64,000 nt of DNA from Orychophragmus violaceus (GCA_030180135.1 CM058238.1:86808619-86872618), one strand, 5' to 3'; positions 20,665 through 33,477 are shown, counted from the first letter of the stretch. Made by a program: numbers and translations. The notes: generated by a model from the letters alone, not told the origin.

Positions 20665-23342
20665 TCAGGCACCAAGAGATCCTGACAGAGACCTTTTCTG
20701 TCTCTGTTCAAGTCTCCTCATCCATGGTGGAGAATAGTCTGTTGCAGAATGCTTCAGTCCAAGGAAAGATGGAGTAAAATGCGCTCCAGGATCTAGAATC
20801 ACTGTCTCATCCGGTTGCTCATCATCTGCTTCCATGATTGTGAAAGTCTGCCCATCTATCAGTGGCTTTCGCAGCTTCTCCATCTCATACCGCAGCGGCT
20901 CATCTCCCAGATGGAGGTCTATTAGACTCTGTCTAACGTCTATCACAGCTCCCGCTGTAGTCAAAAATGGTCTTCCAAGCAGCAACGCTTCATCAGGATC
21001 ACAGTCGTATTTCAGCACAAGGAAGTCTGTTGGAACCAAGTAGTTTCCAACTCTTACTGGGATGTCTTTTAAAAGAACTTCCGGAACTCGTATAGACTGA
21101 TCAGCTTGGACAAGAGAGGTCCTAGTAGGAGAAAAATCAAGCATTCCCAGCTTTTCTGCCACAAAATATGGCATCATACTTCCAGCAGCTCCTAGATCAC
21201 AAAGAGAGCGTCTAAAGCTGTCTTCGAAGATAGAGCAATCAAGTATAAAGACTCCAGGATCATGTAGCTTCTTCGGAATCTTGTTCAGCAGAACATCACT
21301 GATATGTTGGGGAACTATAATCACCCATTCTCGCAGCTCCTCATCTAAAGGCAGCATCCTGTTCAAGTACCTCTGCACACAGGGATGATAAGGTGGATCA
21401 TCAGACGGTGGAATTTCTTCCAAGTCTTCACCACTCTCTTCTACCTTCTTCAGATCTTCAATCTCCTGTTTAATCACTTCAGACACTGAAGGATACGATC
21501 TCAATGCTTGTGCATAGACCTCCTGTTGAGTAATCTCAGAAACTCCAGGGAATAAGCGATGAAGCTCCAAATCAGCATCTGTCTCGTTATCATCCGACAG
21601 TTCTGTTTCTTCACGACCTGCAACGACCGACACCAAGGGTGTGTCGATCGTTGCAACACTGTGTTCACAACTTTCACCCGAGAGTTTTTCACTAAAATCC
21701 GAAAATTCTACTTCCTCCACCAATTCAGCCGTACTTAACTCAAATTTCTCACCTAGATGAGATCCATCATTAATGAGTACAGACCAGGCCTTAATATGAG
21801 TCTATGCAACTCCTTTTCCTTTCATAGAACCAGAAATCTGATTCACCTGAGTGTCCAGCTGCTTCATGTGAGTGTTCATAGATTCAAACTTTCCATTGAG
21901 ATCCTCATACAAAGCATCAATCTTCTTGTTGCAGTCCACAGAAGTCTTGGTCTGACTTTCCAGCAGCTGTTCCATCATCGTCTCCATCTTTGTCTCAAAA
22001 GCAGTAGGTGTAGGAGGTGTCCGATAGGAAGAAGATCCGTAGGTTCTCTGAGCACTTTGTCCATAAGGTTTCTGAAAACCACTAGTCTGTCCAAAAGAGT
22101 TTTGATTTCCTGTGAAGGCACTTTTTTGGCACTTTTTTGTCCTTGGTTGAAGAACCGGTTTCCCTGCTGATTACCAAATCTGTTTCCTTGGAAACCAGAT
22201 CCTCCAATGAAATTCACATCTTCTTCCTGAGTGTCCTCCTCAGTCTGAATTACTTCTACTTCTTGAGCAAAGTGGACAACCTTCTTTTCACCCAGAAGAG
22301 TGCAGATTTTGTCCATCCTGGATTTCAATTCAGCCATCTCTGAGTTATCAACACTTCCACCAGATTTCTTCCTCCTCTCATCCATTGTCTTGCAACTGTT
22401 GCTGCTAACTAGATTCTCTATCAACTGCTTAGCTTGTGCAGGAGTTCTGGTGTTGAAGTTGGCATTACTGGAGTTATCAAGCGCCTGCTGATAAGGAAGA
22501 TCAATACCTCTGAAGAAAATACCCAGCAATGTGACCTCAGTGAATCCAAGGTGTGGGCAGTCACGCTGGTACTTTCTAAATCTCATCCATGCAGCTTTCA
22601 AAGGCTCCACAGGTCCTTGGGCAAAAGCGAGTATGTCCTGTCCGGACTGATACGATCGTGCATCATCGTAGAAATGACGCAGGAACTCACTTTTCAGGGC
22701 TGCCCAAGTAGTAAACTGCCCAGGTGGCAGTTGCTTCAGCCATGCAGCAGCGTCTCCCGCGAGACTGTGCGGAAAGAGCTTCAGAAACAGATAGTCCTGG
22801 CATACTCCGTCATATTTCATGCCATTAACTATATCCTCGAACGAATCTAAGTGATCCATAGGCTGCTCCGTAGGATGACCATGGAATGCGTTCTGTCTCA
22901 TCAGCGAGTAGTAAATGGTTTTGATTTCAAAATCATTTCTCTCAAATCCAGGCATCACCAAAGCTGACCGGTTTGCATGATACTCATCCGGTCTGTTGTA
23001 GTCAGCTAAGGTCCGCTCATGGATAACCATCTGTCTGTTTTGGGCCTGTCTTTGCCCTTGGTTCTGCTCCTGTTGCGGTTGCTCTGGAGGATCAGGGATG
23101 ACATTCCCTTCAGCATCAACCCTCTGCCAATCTGCATTGTACGGGTTGTTATCTTGGTCTCTCAGAGTACCTTGAGCATCTCGTAACAGCATTACTCTTC
23201 GTGCGGCCATTCTTTCTCTCTTTTCTCTTCTTATTGTCCTCTCTAGACGTCCAAGTTCTTCAAGGTCGAGATTGACTAAGTTCGGGTCCTGATTACTTCG
23301 AGTGTCACGCTTCTGCATAAACTGTCTGTAATCGTCAAGCAA
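20665..23342 (-). pseudogene. Athila A gag-protease
   Basis: Gag starts at ATG 23342 (MLDDYRQFMQKRDTRS) and runs open to 21975. It includes the capsid region (GDAAAWLKQLPPGQFTTWAA, LKSEFLRHFYDDARSYQSGQ, WMRFRKYQRDCPHLGF). A frameshift near 22115 moves the frame to LESQTKTSVDCNKKIDALYE; a stop at about 21802 follows, and the same frame continues from 21723. The protease-like part has LDCSIFEDSFRRSLCDLGAA, with DLG-A where B has DLGSS, so the catalytic triad is altered. It ends YSPPWMRRLEQRQKRSLSG, a tail shared with Athila D. A palindrome pair (21620-21655) sits inside the frame without breaking it. Confidence 0.85.
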
Positions 23343-23450
23343 CGATCGATGCTAACAGTGCAACGATCGATTCAATCTCAAATCGCTTAGTGTCGATCGA
23401 CGCAAGGGATGCAACGATCGACGCAAGGCGAATTTCGTACCTGCGACAGA
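23343..23450 (-). promoter_or_regulatory. Athila A leader: four palindromes ahead of gag
   Basis: On the minus strand an acceptor-like CTGTTTCTCTGTCGCAG is followed by TTCGCC, GCGTCGATCGTTGC, GCGTCGATCGACAC, AAGCGATT, GAATCGATCGTTGC and GCATCGATCGTTGC; gag begins just after. The same order is kept in B, D and E. What they do is not known to me. Confidence 0.75.
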
Positions 23451-23559
23451 GAAACAGAGAAAAAGTTAGTAACCAAAAGTAAAAATAAAACGAAAACAAA
23501 AACAAAAACGAAAAATTTCTAGTAAAAACCCTAAGTTCGGTCCTATCGAAGACTCAAAG

Positions 23560-23585
23560 AGTCCCCGGCAACGGCGCCAAAAACT
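23560..23585 (-). other. Athila A primer-binding site
   Basis: Minus strand TGGCGCCGTTGCCGGGGAC, starting a few bases after the 5' LTR. It matches the tRNA-Asp-like primer site typical of the Athila lineage. Confidence 0.85.
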
Positions 23586-24777
23586 TGATAGGTTCTAAGT
23601 TTTACACTATTCTAAAACTGCAAGTGAACAGCAATATCAAAGTAGTATAAAGGGTTATCGAATCCACAGGGACACTAGGTCTCAATAGATCAGAACAGTA
23701 GAGAATAATACTAGAAATAAGCAGATGGTGAGGTAAATAAATTGCGAAGCAAGAAATTAAACAATAGCAAGTTGGTTTTGAAAGCAATAAACTAAAAGCG
23801 TCAAGCCTAGGGTATTCTCAGGAAATCAGACAAGCAGACAAGTTAATCAGTCAGGATCAAATTAAACTCAGTTCTAGAACTCAAATCACGGTATTAGAAT
23901 TAACCAAATCTCTTTGCGAGAATTCTCTAAGTCTAAGTGCAGTAACCCAAATCTCTTTGCAATTACTAAAAGTTTAAACTAGCATTAAGTTCAAGTTCGA
24001 TATGTTCACAATTAAACTAAACCAAATCTCTTTGCGAATAGTTTAATTGCTCAACCTAAATAGTTCAGATTCTAAACCACACTCTCGTGTCGAATTTAGC
24101 AACCTAAGATCTAGATTCTAATTGATCAGGTTAGAACTAGCATTAAGCACAATTTAGTTTGAAAAAAATTCTAATCATGTGAATCCTTAACTGAATTAAA
24201 CAAGTCTAGCAAGTCATCAAACCCTAATGAGAAACCCTAAACTCAACTATGGATCTACTCAGACATGATTGATGAAAACATAATCATAGAAATAATAGAT
24301 TGTATATAAGAAATTAAATAGATAAAGGGGTTCGAAATCTTTTCCAAAATAACTGAAGTACAGGATTAGATCAGCCTCGAAAACTCTAAATATCTCTTAG
24401 CTCTAAGTATCAAAGCGTAAGTAAATTAAACACCAAAATCTAGTATATATAGGCATAATCTCGGATGGGGCTTCTGTGTAAATACTGGAACTATCTTGGG
24501 CTTCTCTGCAATTCTTCATAACTTCATTAAACCGACGCGTACGGCCCATCTCGCTAGTGTGTCGACCGATGCACATGATGTGTCGGTCGATGCATGATCA
24601 ATAAATCGGACAGTGAGTTAAGCTCTCTGCTAAAACGTCCCAAAAGTCCCAAAATGCTCCAAATATCTCCAATTAGCTCCAAACCTGATTAAACCTATAA
24701 AAGACTCTAAACGAATACAAAAGACACTAGACACATCTATATCATGGTCTAAAATGGGTAAAAACCATGATATATCA
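23586..24777 (-). repeat. Athila A 5' LTR
   Basis: 1192 bp, TG...CA. U3 palindrome pair at 24559-24572 and 24580-24593; TATA box at 24443-24451 on the minus strand, about 108 bp downstream. Confidence 0.95.
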
Positions 24778-24879
24778 GAAACCTGCCCTTATCAAAAAAT
24801 GCTTTAACCTCCTTGCAGACTTGGTCACCAACTACATCCCAGTATTTTTGGAAGAATAATCCATTTAGCCCATCATAAC
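24778..24879 (-). pseudogene. LINE 1 ORF2: reverse transcriptase middle piece between Athila A and B
   Basis: This 102-bp island encodes YDGLNGLFFQKYWDVVGDQV then KEVKAFFDKGRF on the minus strand. That is the reverse transcriptase stretch between the endonuclease-linked part, which ends SVKPGSAP at 34682, and the part resuming at 15707. It is the missing link proving both Athila elements landed in one LINE about 100 bp apart. Confidence 0.92.
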
Positions 24880-26078
24880 TGATAGGTCTCAGGTTTTAAT
24901 CCCTATACTAACTGCAAGTGCACAGCAATATCAATGTAGTATATAGGGTATCGAAATCCACAGAGACTCCGGTATTCAATAGCTCAAGATCAGGAATTTA
25001 ACTAGGAAGAACGCAAATGAAATTGTATTGAAAGTAATGCGAGAAAGTAAACAAGTAACAAAGATTGATTGGTTGTGAAAGCAAGTTATTAAGAGAGCTA
25101 GGTCTAGGGCGTTCTCAGGAAATCAGACAAGCAGACAGTTCATTCAGCAAGGATCTAATTAAGCTCAGTTCTAGAACTCAAAACACGATAATATAATTAA
25201 CCAAATTTCTTTGCGATAATTCTCTAAGTCTAAGTGCAGCAAACCAAACTTTCGTTTGCGAGAACTAACAGATTAAACTAGCATTAATTCCAAGTTTGAT
25301 ATGTTCACAATTATCCTAAACCAAACTTCCGTTTGCGCAAAGTTTAATTGCCCAATTTAATTAGTTCAGATTCCTAAACCCCACTTCCGTGACGTATTTA
25401 GCAACCTAAGATCTAGATTCTAATTGATCAGGTTAGAACTAGCTTTAAGCACAATTAAATTGAAGAACAGATATAGTTTGAATCCTTAACTGAATTTGAA
25501 CAAGTCTAGCAAGTCATGAAATCCTATGTGAGAAACCCTAAACCTAACAAGGAATCTACTCAGACATAGATAATGAAAACATAATCATATGATAAGTAAA
25601 TTGCATAAAAGATAAAAGATTAAAGGGGTTCGAAATCTTCTCCAAATACAGATGAAGTAACAGGTTCAGATCAACCCCAAAAGCTCTAAAAATCCTCTGC
25701 TCTTAATTATGAAAGCGTAAGTAAAAATAAAACCTAAAACTTGATTAAATAGGTATAATCTCGGCCAGGGGCTTCTTTGTAAATATCAGGAACTTCTGGA
25801 TCAAAGTGCAATATCTTGATTCTTTTAAACCGCCGAGTTTTGGCCCATCTCGCTGGTGCATCGATCGATGCTTGATGTGCAACGGTCGACGCATTTCTCT
25901 GTTTCGGACAGTGAACTCTATCTCTCGGCCAAACACTCCAAAAAGTCCCAAAAAGTGCCAAAATCACCAGATATGCTCCAAACCTGATTATAGCTGTAAA
26001 AGACTCTAAAAGCACACAAAAGACACTAAAAACACATTTATATCATGGCATAAAACCGGTAAAAACCATGATATATCA
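24880..26078 (-). repeat. Athila B 3' LTR
   Basis: 1199 bp; minus-strand U3 palindrome pair GCATCGATCGATGC (25858-25871) and GCAACGGTCGACGC (25879-25892, read on the plus strand). Confidence 0.95.
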
Positions 26079-27438
26079 ACTCCCCCACACTTAGCCTTTG
26101 CTTGCCCTCAAGCAAAACATAGAACTAAAGCTTGGTGAAGAGGTTTGAAAACTTTCAGAAACTCATTTCATCTTAGAAGCTACAATACTCAGATTCCCCT
26201 TAGTAAACCACTGAAAGAATCAATCACAGGATATCAAGACCAACATGTACTTCCCCCACACTTAGCAACTGTCCTAGGTAAACTCCACAATCACATTCAA
26301 GCATTCAAATTCTCCCTACTGACTTCTGCAAGTATTTAAGTGCGGTCTCACCTAAGGAGTATCGATCTAAAGGCACATGGATTCTTACCTTATCAGTTCT
26401 AGACCACCAAACTGTCTTTTTTAGTCCCTTTCTTCTTTCCCTTCCTTAACAACTGATTTCTCCCACATTGGGTATCTTTTTATTTTTTTATCAGTGTTCT
26501 TCCCATTATGGGGCGTAATTTGGATCTTTCCATGGATGCACAGGAGATAATAGTTTTAGCTACCACTCCCAGAGACCACTTCGAAGCTATTAATTGGTTC
26601 TTTTCCATAGATACACAGGAGATGAAAGTTGTAGCTACCACTCCCAGTGACTACTTCAAAGTTCTTAGCTTATCCTCAGTTTATGTTACTCTTTTTTTTT
26701 ATAGAAGGGGAGAAGGGAACCAAATAGGACAGGTTAACAGGCTGTGTCAGAACTAACAAGGGAATCCGACATAAAGTATACCAAGCCCTTATGTGAGAAA
26801 TCTAAGTCAGTATTAAGATGAAGTCAGTAAAAGGATCCTCTGATACCTGAAGTGATATGGGTGTTCCCAGTAGGTTGATCTGTGTCTGGGTTTTCTAATA
26901 GTCAGAGATAGATCCTGCAACTTCATCCCAATGGTTACTTAAGTTTCTGCAAGTCTTGTAAATCTTCTCCGAAAATCATAGTTTCTTACTTAAACAATTT
27001 TGACTCAAATTTTTTTTTTTTTATGAAAAACAAACTAAAATAGAAAGATAATCATTAGTAGCACCTCCCCCACACTTAAGACACACTGTCCCCAGTAGTG
27101 TCCAGCGAAGGATTGGTAAAAAGAAAATAAAAATTGAAAAGATGAAATTATGTCTGTCGGGTTACCTCTGTCGCTCAGGCATCGATCGTTGCAGTAGGCG
27201 CATCGACTGTTACTTGGCGATTTTCGTGTATGGTCGATCGTTTCTCAGGACCGCAACGATCGCTCACTGCGATTTTATCCGAGACCTGCAAACATAACTG
27301 CACCAAAAACAAAAGCGAACGTAAAATCCTAACAAAAACACCAAAAATTAAAAAGAAAAACACTAGTACTTAATGGTGGGTTGCCTCCCATCCAGCGCTT
27401 GTTTAAGGTCAATAGCTTGACCGGACGCACAAGAATTT
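26079..27438 (-). other. Athila B 3' noncoding region
   Basis: No coding region. Polypurine tract (minus strand AAGTGTGGGGGAGT) at 26079-26094, with further copies near 26250 and 27064-27078. Palindromes at 27179-27260 follow an acceptor-like GTTTGCAG on the minus strand (about 27290). The conserved hairpin lies at 27374-27392. Confidence 0.7.
27374..27392 (-). other. Conserved Athila hairpin, copy B
   Basis: Minus strand GGATGGG-AGGCAA-CCCACC. The loop AGGCAA and TGGG/CCCA core stem are kept. The outer stem pair changes relative to A and D, with one bulged A, and the stem can still form. Confidence 0.55.
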
Positions 27439-30400
27439 TCAGGTATCAGGAGCATGATCCAGGGGTAAAATTTGACCTCTAGGAATCTCAGCCTTAGCCC
27501 AATAGTGTTTTACCCTCTGCCCATTTACAGCGAACTCATTACCTTCTTTGCCGATTAAAATGACAGCTCCATATGGACACACTTCTTTGATCGTGTAGGG
27601 TCCAGACCATCTTGATTTCAGCTTGCCTGGAAACAAATGCAATCGAGAATTGTATAACAGTACCTGATCGTTAGGCTCAAACCGTCTGGAGACAATCTTT
27701 TTGTCATGATAAACCTTAGTCCTTTCCTTGTACAGCTTTGAGTTCTCATATGCAAAATGTCTAATCTCATCCAACTCATTAAGTTGTATCAGTCTCCTTT
27801 CTGCAGCTGGTTTAAGGTCAAAGTTCATCTGCTTCACAGCCCATGCTGCTTTGTGCTCAAGCTCTACGGGTAGATGACATGCTTTCCCATACAGCAAATG
27901 GAATGGAGTAGTCCCTAATGGCGTTTTAAACGCAGTCCTGTAGGCCCATAATGCATCATCAAGCTTGGCTGCCCAGTCTTTCCTTGTCTTCCCAACTGTC
28001 TTCTCCAAGATCTCCTTGATTTGCCTGTTAGAAACCTCTACCTGTCCACTAGTCTGAGGGTGATAAGGAGTAGCAACTCGGTGATGCACTCCATGCTTCT
28101 TCAGGAGCTTCTCAAAGACCTTATTAATAAAGTGAGATCCTCCATCACTAATTACTATCCGAGGTACTCCAAATCTAGGGAATATGATGGATTTAAACAG
28201 CTTAATGGCCACTGAGGAGTCATTGGTTGGACTAGCTATTGCTTCTACCCAATTAGACACATAATCCACAGCAACTAGTATAAATTTATTCCCATAAGAT
28301 GAGGGAAAAGGACCCATAAAGTCTATGCCCCAGCAATCAAAAATCTCAACCTCAAGAATGAAATTCTGAGGCATCTCATGCTTCCTACTGATTTTCCCTC
28401 TCCTTTGGCAGGCATCACAATGAGAAATAAAGGAATGAGCATCTGCGAACATTGTAGGCCACCAGAATCCTACTTGCAAAACCTTAGACACAGTCTTAAA
28501 AGTAGCAAAATGTCCTGCATAATCTGATCCGTGGCAGTGGAATAGGATATCTGAAACCTCTGACTCAGCAACACATCTTCTATAAAGGCCATCCGAACAA
28601 TGCTTATAGAGGTAAGGTTCATCCCAATAGTACCTCCTAAGTTCTCTGAAGAATCTCTTCTTTTCATACCCCTTCAGATTATCTGGTTCAGTCTCCGCAG
28701 CCAGATAGTTGGCTATGTCTGCATACCATGGTCGATCATTTGTTGCGACATCATTAATCTCAAACTTGTACCCACAAATTCGAACTATAAAAGTTTCTGG
28801 GTCTGTATCCGCACGGCAACGATCGTCACTGTCGGGTGTATCGATCGTCACTGTCCCGATAGATGCATCGATCGTTGCTGACCTTGCATCGATCGACGCA
28901 ATGCGATTAATCCGACAGTTTTGCAAGTCTCTGTCCAAATCTGTCTCACAGATTGTCCCAACCATATTGACGTTTTCTTTAGGCAAATAGTCGTTAATTG
29001 GCACGTCCTCCTCAACTAGCATCCTCGAAAGATGGTCCGCAACTCCATTCTCAACCCCTTTCTTATCTCTCACTTCAATATCGAATTCTTGAAGCAACAA
29101 GATCCACCTCAACAATCTCGGCTTAGCATCCTTCTTCTGCATCAGATACTTCAGGGCTGAATGATCAGTGTGTACAATCACCTTCGAGCCAACAAGATAA
29201 GAGCGAAATTTCTCGAATGCAAAGACAACTGCCAACAACTCCTTTTCCGTAGTGGCATAGTTTCTTTGTGCATCATCCAGTGTCCTACTGGCATAATAGA
29301 TAGCATGAAGCTTTCTATCCTTTTTCTGCCCAAGAACAGCTCCTACAGCATAATCACTTGCATCACACATCACCTCAAAAGGCAAATTCCAATCCGGTGG
29401 CTGAACTATGGGAGCGCTCACTAATGCTTGTTTGATCTGTTCGAACGCAGTCTGACAATCTGCATTGAACTCAAATTTGGTATCCTTACACAGTAGAGCA
29501 GTTAGCGGCCTAGCAATCTTGCTGAAATCCTTGATGAACCGTCTATAGAAGCCAGCATGTCCAAGAAAGCTTCTAATAAACTTAACAGAATCAGGTGCCT
29601 GCAGGTTGGTCATTATTTCAATCTTAGCGCGGTCCACCTCTATTCCTGCTTCTGATACTTTATGTCCAAGTACAATGCCATCTCTAACCATGAAATGACA
29701 CTTTTCCCAATTAAGAACTAAGTGCTTCTCTTCGCATCTTGTCAGAACCTTGCACAGATTATCTAAGCACTCATTATAGGATGATCCATATACTGAGAAA
29801 TCATCCATGAATACCTCCATAAAGTCCTCAATCATGTCTGTGAATATGGACATCATGCATCTCTGGAAAGTGGCTGGTGCGTTGCAGAGTCCAAAAGGCA
29901 TCCTACGGTAGGCGAATGTCCCATATGGACAAGTGAAAGTGGTCTTTCCCTGATCCTCTGGATGGATGGGAGTCTGAAAGAAACCTGAGTATCCATCTAA
30001 GAAGCAGTAGTAAGGATGATTTGCTAACCTTTCGAGCATCTGATCAATAAAAGGCAAAGGAAAATGATCCTTCCTGGTGGCAGCATTCAGCTTCCTGTAA
30101 TCTATACACATCCTGTGTCCTGTCACAGTCCTAGTTGATATCAGCTCGTTCTTTTCATTCTTCATAACTGTAACCCCGCCCTTCTTTGGCACTACATGGA
30201 CTGGACTCACCCAGTCACTGTCAGAGATAGGATATATAATTCCAGCATCAAGGAGTTTCATAATCTCCTTTTTAACCACTTCCTGCAGATTAGGATTAAG
30301 TCTCCTCTGATGTTCGATTGATGTCTTAGATTCATCCTCAAGATGTATCCGGTGCATGCACAGCTCTGGTGAGATACCTGAAATATCATTAAGGGAATAG

Positions 30401-33225
30401 CCAAGAGCTTTGCGATGCTTGCGCAGCTTGCTTAGCAATAAGGTGAGCTCTGCGTTGTTCAGGCTAGCATTAACAATCACTGGGTATGTTGAATTAGGTC
30501 CAAGAAAGGCGTACCTTAGCCCGGATGGAAGTTGTTTCAGATCTATTTTCGGGGCTTTTTCCTCTGCCCAGTCTCTGTCGCCTTGCAACGATCGTTGCTT
30601 ATGTGGTGTCGATCGTTGCAGTCCCGCGTCAGACACTTCTACCTGCATTGCAACCTCGACAGAATCCATCAATCTTGTATAGCACATTGCAGGCTCGTCC
30701 TGTAGGTACTCCAACTCCAAAATAGAGCTCAGTAAAGCCCTTTCTAGTGGGTCCTCAGCATGTGATTGGTGGAAGTATTCTGCAGCCAAATCACCCAATG
30801 TATCCACATAGAAGGTCTGCCCGTCGATGGTTGGTCTCTTTACCAGCTTGTTCATGTCAAAACTCATCTTCAGATCTCCCACATTTAGAACTATTTTGCC
30901 TCCTTGACAGTCAATCATCGCACCAGCTGTTGCTAAGAAAGATCTACCTAGAATCAATGGGTCTTTTGGCTCATGTCCATATTGTAGAACCACAAAATCA
31001 GTTGGGATCACACACTTGCCAACTGTTATAGGCACATCCTCTATTACTCCTTCGGGAATCCTGACTGATCTGTCTGCCAAAACCAGTGATATCCTAGTTG
31101 GTATAAAATCTGTCATCCCTAGCCTTTTGGCAACTGAGAGGGGCATCAAATTTACACTGGAACCAAGATCGCATAGAGACCTTTCGAACCTTTCTTTGTA
31201 GATGGAACAATCTAATACGAAGCTGCCTGGATCTTTCAATTTCTCTGGGATTCTGCCTTGCACCACTGCACTACATACCTCATTGAGCATCATTATACTC
31301 TCTTCATCGGACCATTTTCCAGAAATTGCATCCTTAAGGCATCTTTTCATCATAGGGGAAGTTCCAATGGAATCCAACAAAGGTACTTCAACCTTCACCT
31401 TTTTTATGAACTCTTTCCATTTTGCATACTGCCTATCATTCTTAACTTTTCTGGGGTTCTTGGGATAAGGTACCTTAGGCTTGTATACCCTTTCAGCCGA
31501 CTGTTTCGGTTTTTCAGCACTCGAACTTTCTGCAGTCACCTTGCGTCGATCGTTGCTCTTATCGCATCGATCGATGCTAGGCGATTTTGTTACGACTTCC
31601 GGTTCCTTGATTTCGCTTGGCAACGATCGTTGCTTAGATGCATCGATCGACTCATTGCGGATGTCGCGTATCTCATCTTCCAGCTCTTCAATTTCCTCGA
31701 GTTCTTCAACGCTTAACTGCTTTTTCTGGCCAGATGACAGCTCCTTACGACTTCTTAATGTCACGGCATTGCATTGGTACTTAGGATTGGCATCAGTCCT
31801 TCCTGGAAGATATCCTTCTTCCTTTTGAGCATGTCCAGCAGTTCTTGCAACCTTAGCATCAAGCTCTTTCATATGTGTGTTCAGACACTCAAACTTTCCA
31901 TTCAGCTCCCTGTAGATTGTATCCATCTTTGCGTCAGCATCTGCTGCGTATTTAGTCTGACTCTCCATTAGCTGTCTCAGCATCATCTCCACTCTACTCT
32001 CAGACCCGTTGGCTTTCTTAAAACCACCTTGCTGACCTCCATTGGAAAATCTGTTTCCCTGTTGATTTCTAAATCCACTACCTTGGAAACCAGAACCTTC
32101 CATGTAATTCACCTCTTCTTCCTGAGTGTCCTCCTCAGTCTGAATTACCTCTACATCTTGGGTAGAGTGGACAGCTTTCTTACCTGCAAGGAGATTGTAA
32201 ACTGTGTCCAGTCTAGATCTAATCTCAGTCATAATAGAATCCTCTACAGTTCCACCGGATTTCTTCCTCTTCTCATCCATAGTCTTGCAACTGTAGCTGC
32301 TAATCAGGTTGGAAATCAACTGCCTAGCTTGTGTGGGAGTTCTAGTGTTGAAGTTAGCATTACTGGAATTATCCAGCGCAGTCTGATAAGGGAGATCTAT
32401 GCCTCTGAAGAAGATAATCATCAGCTGTACCTCAGTGAATCCGTGGTGTGGACAGTCACGCTGATACTGCTTAAATCTCATCCATGCAGTCTTCAAGGGC
32501 TCTACAGCTCCTTGGGAAAAGGTGAGTATGTCCTGTCTGGACTGGTCTGAACGCGCATCATCATAAAAGTGACGCAGGAACTCACTCTTTAAGGCTGCCC
32601 AAGTAGTATACTGACAGGTGCCAGTTGTCTCAGCCATGCACTAGCGTCTCCAGCAAGACTGTGCGGAAATAGCTTAAGGAACAGATAGTCTTGGCAAACT
32701 CCATCATACTTCATGCCATTGACTATGTCCTCAAACTTGTCAATGTGATCCATGGGCTGCTCTGCTTGATGACCATTAAAAGCAATTTGCCTCATCAGCT
32801 GGTAGTAGATGGTCTTTACCTCGAAGTCATTCCTCTCAACAGCAGGAAGCACTAGAGCTGCTCGGTTTGCATGAAACTCATCCGGTCTGTTGTAGTCAGC
32901 TAGTGTCCTCTCATGAATTATCATCTCTCTACCTTGGGCCCGTTCTTGACCCTGGTTTTGGTTATGCTCCTGTTGCTCAGGAGGATCAGGGATGACATTC
33001 CCTTCAGCATCAACCCTCTGCCAGTTGGCATTGTAGCGGTTGTTATCTCGGTCCCTCAGGACACCTTCAGCATCGCGTTCCAGAATCAAACGCTCTCGTA
33101 CCATTCTTTCTCTTCTCTCTCTTCAATTAGCTCTCTCTAAACGTCCAAGCTCCTCAAGATCGAGATTAACCAAGCTCGAGTTTGGATTACTTCTAGTTTT
33201 CTGCGTTGGCATAAACTGTCTGTAA
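27439..33225 (-). pseudogene. Athila B gag-pol polyprotein
   Basis: Gag is broken at its start by an in-frame TGA near 33124 (related element E reads arginine-isoleucine here) and by a one-base frameshift near 32620, beside the capsid SAWLRQL. From 32637 to 27439 the frame is open for 1732 codons. In that numbering: gag C-terminus to about 270; protease about 475-560 with SLCDLGSSVNLMP; reverse transcriptase about 790-960 with PYYCFLDGYSGFFQ and catalytic FMEVFMDDFSVYG; RNase H about 1085-1200 with CDASDYAVGAVLG and EKELLAVVFA; integrase about 1375-1650 with HCHGSDYAGHF..HCDACQRRG, DCWGIDFMGPFPS, ISDGGSHF and TSGQVEVSNRQIKE. All catalytic residues I can check are present. Palindromes are embedded in-frame at 28816-28899, 30585-30619 and 31543-31653, in spacers between domains. 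Confidence 0.95.
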
Positions 33226-33345
33226 TCGTCCAGCAACGATCGATGCTATCAGTGCAACGATCGATTCAATCTCAGAATCGCCTAGTGTCGAACGATGCAA
33301 GGGTGCTACGATCGATGCAGTGCGATTTTAGTACCTGCGACAGAG
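33226..33345 (-). promoter_or_regulatory. Athila B leader: four palindromes ahead of gag
   Basis: On the minus strand, after TCTCTGTCGCAG, the order is AAATCGCACT, GCATCGATCGTAGC, GCATCGTTCGACAC, GGCGATTCTG, GAATCGATCGTTGC and GCATCGATCGTTGC, then gag. It matches Athila E (63724-63826) almost base for base, which implies constraint or recent common origin. Confidence 0.75.
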
Positions 33346-33454
33346 AAGAAAACAGAGAGAATCAGTAACCAAAAAGAAACAAAAACAAAAACGAAAATAA
33401 AACGAAAAATCCTAGTAAAAACCTAGGTTCTAAGCTATCGAAGACTCAAAGAGT

Positions 33455-33477
33455 CCCCGGAAACGGCGCCAAAAACT
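33455..33477 (-). other. Athila B primer-binding site
   Basis: Minus strand TGGCGCCGTTTCCGGGGAC next to the 5' LTR. One base differs from A and D (TTTCC for TTGCC) but is the same as in E. Confidence 0.85.

Larger units (their letters stand above)
15708..24777 (-). mobile_element. Athila A: Ty3/Gypsy element with gag-protease and ATHILA ORF-1 but no pol
   Basis: 9070 bp, flanked by GAAAC (15703-15707 and 24778-24782). LTRs TGATAGGTTC...ATATATCA are 15708-16901 and 23586-24777. On the minus strand: 5' LTR, primer site, palindrome-rich leader, gag-protease (broken), conserved hairpin, ATHILA ORF-1, polypurine tract and 3' LTR. Nothing resembling reverse transcriptase, RNase H or integrase lies between protease (ends 20665) and ATHILA ORF-1 (starts 19828). 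The LTRs are nearly identical by eye, so the insertion is fairly recent. Confidence 0.93.
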
